From: a candidate division BRC1 bacterium ADurb.Bin183
Lineage (GTDB): Bacteria; Sumerlaeota; Sumerlaeia; MWCT01
Direction of reading: 5' to 3'
Assembly: GCA_002070185.1 (NCBI GenBank)
Contig: MWCT01000004.1
Span: forward strand, 149,319-213,318
Length of the DNA: 64,000 bases
The notes beneath the pieces are model-generated. The model was not told where the DNA came from and did no database searches. It saw nothing but the letters and a program-made list of their open reading frames with translations. Every line of letters begins with the position of its first letter. Position 1 is the first letter of the stretch. The position numbers were made by a program, and so were the translations under genes. This document shows, piece by piece, positions 63,107-64,000 of the stretch.

Positions 63107-63406
63107 ATGAAGGGAAACTCGCACAAAAATTTGAATAAATTTAACGCCAAATCCCGCGAAAAACGATTGACTCGGCGCTGCTTAATTAGCAATATTTATC
63201 TTTATTGCAGGAATAATCCAATAGTTATAATTGATCCAACGGGATTATTTTATATTCCTGGTTATAGTGAATTATGTGCTGTTAGAACTTTTTTGAGATA
63301 TGAAGGAAAGATGCCGATAGTCAATGATGACAAAATGTCCCATTGTATCTTTTTCAGAAATCCAAGTTTTGGCCCTCCTTGGCCAGGTTGGATCATACCC
63401 AGATAA
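63107..63406 (+). CDS. RHS core C-terminal tip with short variable tail (detached fragment)
   Basis: About 99 codons from ATG 63107. The segment SNIYLYCRNNPIVIIDPTGL at about residue 47 is the conserved end of RHS repeat-associated cores (NLYAYxxNNPxxxxDPxGL). After this hinge only about 50 residues remain (PGYSELCAVRTFLRY, DDKMSHCIFF), a variable region that in full systems is a toxin. The upstream YD-repeat core is missing, so this looks like a displaced tip. It is markedly AT-rich and abuts the divergent GT2 gene. Confidence 0.6.
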   Translation: MKGNSHKNLNKFNAKSREKRLTRRCLISNIYLYCRNNPIVIIDPTGLFYIPGYSELCAVRTFLRYEGKMPIVNDDKMSHCIFFRNPSFGPPWPGWIIPR

Positions 63407-63420
63407 AAAAAGGATATAAA

Positions 63421-63690
63421 ATGATTAAGATCATATATATAAATATATTATTAACAATTTTCATAATAATATATTATAGTATAGCTGTAATTTTATGGAG
63501 ATATTTAGGAATCAATGCCGTTGGCGCACTTATGACCTTATTAGGTTTAATATTATGCCCAGTTTTAATTACTTATTATGAAAGATATATATTAAAGAGT
63601 ATTAATAAATTATGCTTAGCCAAATGGTTTATTATTACATTAATTATTAGTATTGTTTTCCGTAGTTATGTGGCTATAATACTACCCTAA
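63421..63690 (+). CDS. small AT-rich membrane protein, candidate immunity protein
   Basis: 89 residues from ATG 63421 with AAGGAT upstream, starting 14 bases after the RHS tip. It has three hydrophobic stretches (IIYINILLTIFIIIYYSIAV, LMTLLGLILCPVLITYY, FIITLIISIVF). Its position right after an RHS variable tail fits an immunity protein, and a membrane location would fit a toxin acting on the membrane or cell wall. No family recognised. Composition is far more AT-rich than neighbouring housekeeping genes. Confidence 0.5.
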   Translation: MIKIIYINILLTIFIIIYYSIAVILWRYLGINAVGALMTLLGLILCPVLITYYERYILKSINKLCLAKWFIITLIISIVFRSYVAIILP

Positions 63691-63853
63691 AACTGAACAA
63701 TAGGTTAAGGTGGATAATATGTCCTTTGAGCTGCTCCCCATAGGTTAGACAAAAAGAGGATTCAAATAAGTTGTAAAAATATGGGAGTATTAAAGATCGG
63801 CGAAAGCAGTTGCTCCTCGTGCGGCGACCTCGGCGCGGTGGTGGCGAAGGTGG

Positions 63854-64000
63854 ATGCCAAAAATCAGCGAGCGGAAAATGAATCAGGCGTTGACATCGCG
63901 CCTATATGAATATCAGTATCAATTTGATGCGGCGGGAAATCGGACGCAGATGAAATATTTTAACGGGAGCACGAACACGACAACTTCATACGCTCATAAC
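63854..64000 (+). CDS. RHS/YD-repeat protein fragment (truncated by window end)
   Basis: Open to the window end from ATG 63854. LYEYQYQFDAAGNRTQMKYF is a YD repeat (YxYDxxGNR) of RHS/teneurin-type proteins. The 20 codons before the repeat are not RHS-like and the true start is not certain. This suggests further RHS material to the right of the window. Confidence 0.6.
   Translation, partial: MPKISERKMNQALTSRLYEYQYQFDAAGNRTQMKYFNGSTNTTTSYAHN

Noticed and set aside
1..64000. CRISPR array, rRNA operon, prophage or intact insertion sequence
   Set aside because: No regularly spaced direct repeats, rRNA sequence, phage structural genes or transposase were seen on reading the window.

Overview
The window looks like chromosomal DNA from an uncultured, free-living Gram-negative bacterium. 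Outer-membrane biology is implied by an RND efflux pump, a STAS-MlaE/MlaF-type lipid transporter and a LolD-type ATPase. Secreted proteins carry type I dockerin-like repeats, carboxypeptidase-regulatory modules, beta-helix and propeller folds and very large glycosidase-like domains. I cannot name a species. The style (dockerins without a visible cellulosome, lone housekeeping genes such as hslV, hisB and purH scattered among secreted proteins) fits a candidate phylum of the PVC/FCB or Sumerlaeota/Omnitrophota kind, but that is inference.

Layout. 1-4.4 kb: end of an RND pump with its P-II-like partner, a secreted HExxH protein, an S66 LD-carboxypeptidase and a B12/radical-SAM protein. 4.4-4.9 kb: an AT-rich divergent intergenic region with two perfect DnaA boxes and one near-perfect box, a candidate replication origin or DnaA-regulated promoter, followed by clpB. 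7.5-10.5 kb: a FecR-GspG fusion and a GT39-type membrane glycosyltransferase carrying an in-frame heptanucleotide repeat. 10.6-20 kb: a block of secreted proteins bracketed by two good terminators: a beta-helix/metallopeptidase-like/CARDB/dockerin polypeptide split by one in-frame TAG, two related multi-module carboxypeptidase-regulatory proteins, and a FlgT/LPP20-like protein. 20-29 kb: DnaD-like and DnaC-like replication proteins, purH, a GH-A glycosidase-like protein with a CBM9-like end, and the classic recR-ybaB-dnaX cluster, all on the minus strand.

29-40 kb: nucleotide-sugar dehydrogenase, membrane metallophosphoesterase, RicT/PSP1, then a plus-strand run of a TetR regulator, an orphan 2-hydroxyacyl-CoA dehydratase-type subunit, a DUF58 protein, a secreted protein with two degenerate enzyme domains (NAGPA-like and metallophosphoesterase-like), and a dockerin-FGE protein. 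40-49 kb: M1 aminopeptidase, hisB, tRNA-Lys(CTT) with terminator, a Nudix hydrolase coupled to a 1321-residue glycosidase-like protein, and hslV without hslU beside it. 49.8-53 kb: a secreted protein of unknown function followed by a decayed, 5'-truncated copy of itself that runs into the end of an Mla-type ABC operon. 53-60 kb: small secreted protein, LolD-type ATPase, YhaM-like nuclease, mutL, yebC, adenine deaminase. 60-63 kb: HEAT-repeat membrane protein, a degenerate WecA/MraY-like membrane protein and a GT2 glycosyltransferase. The right edge (63.1-64 kb) is an RHS locus: a detached core tip with a short variable tail, a small AT-rich membrane protein and the beginning of another YD-repeat stretch.

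Together the window mixes conserved replication, repair and proteostasis genes with accessory surface genes. The accessory genes show the most signs of duplication and decay. No CRISPR array, intact insertion sequence, prophage or rRNA was seen.
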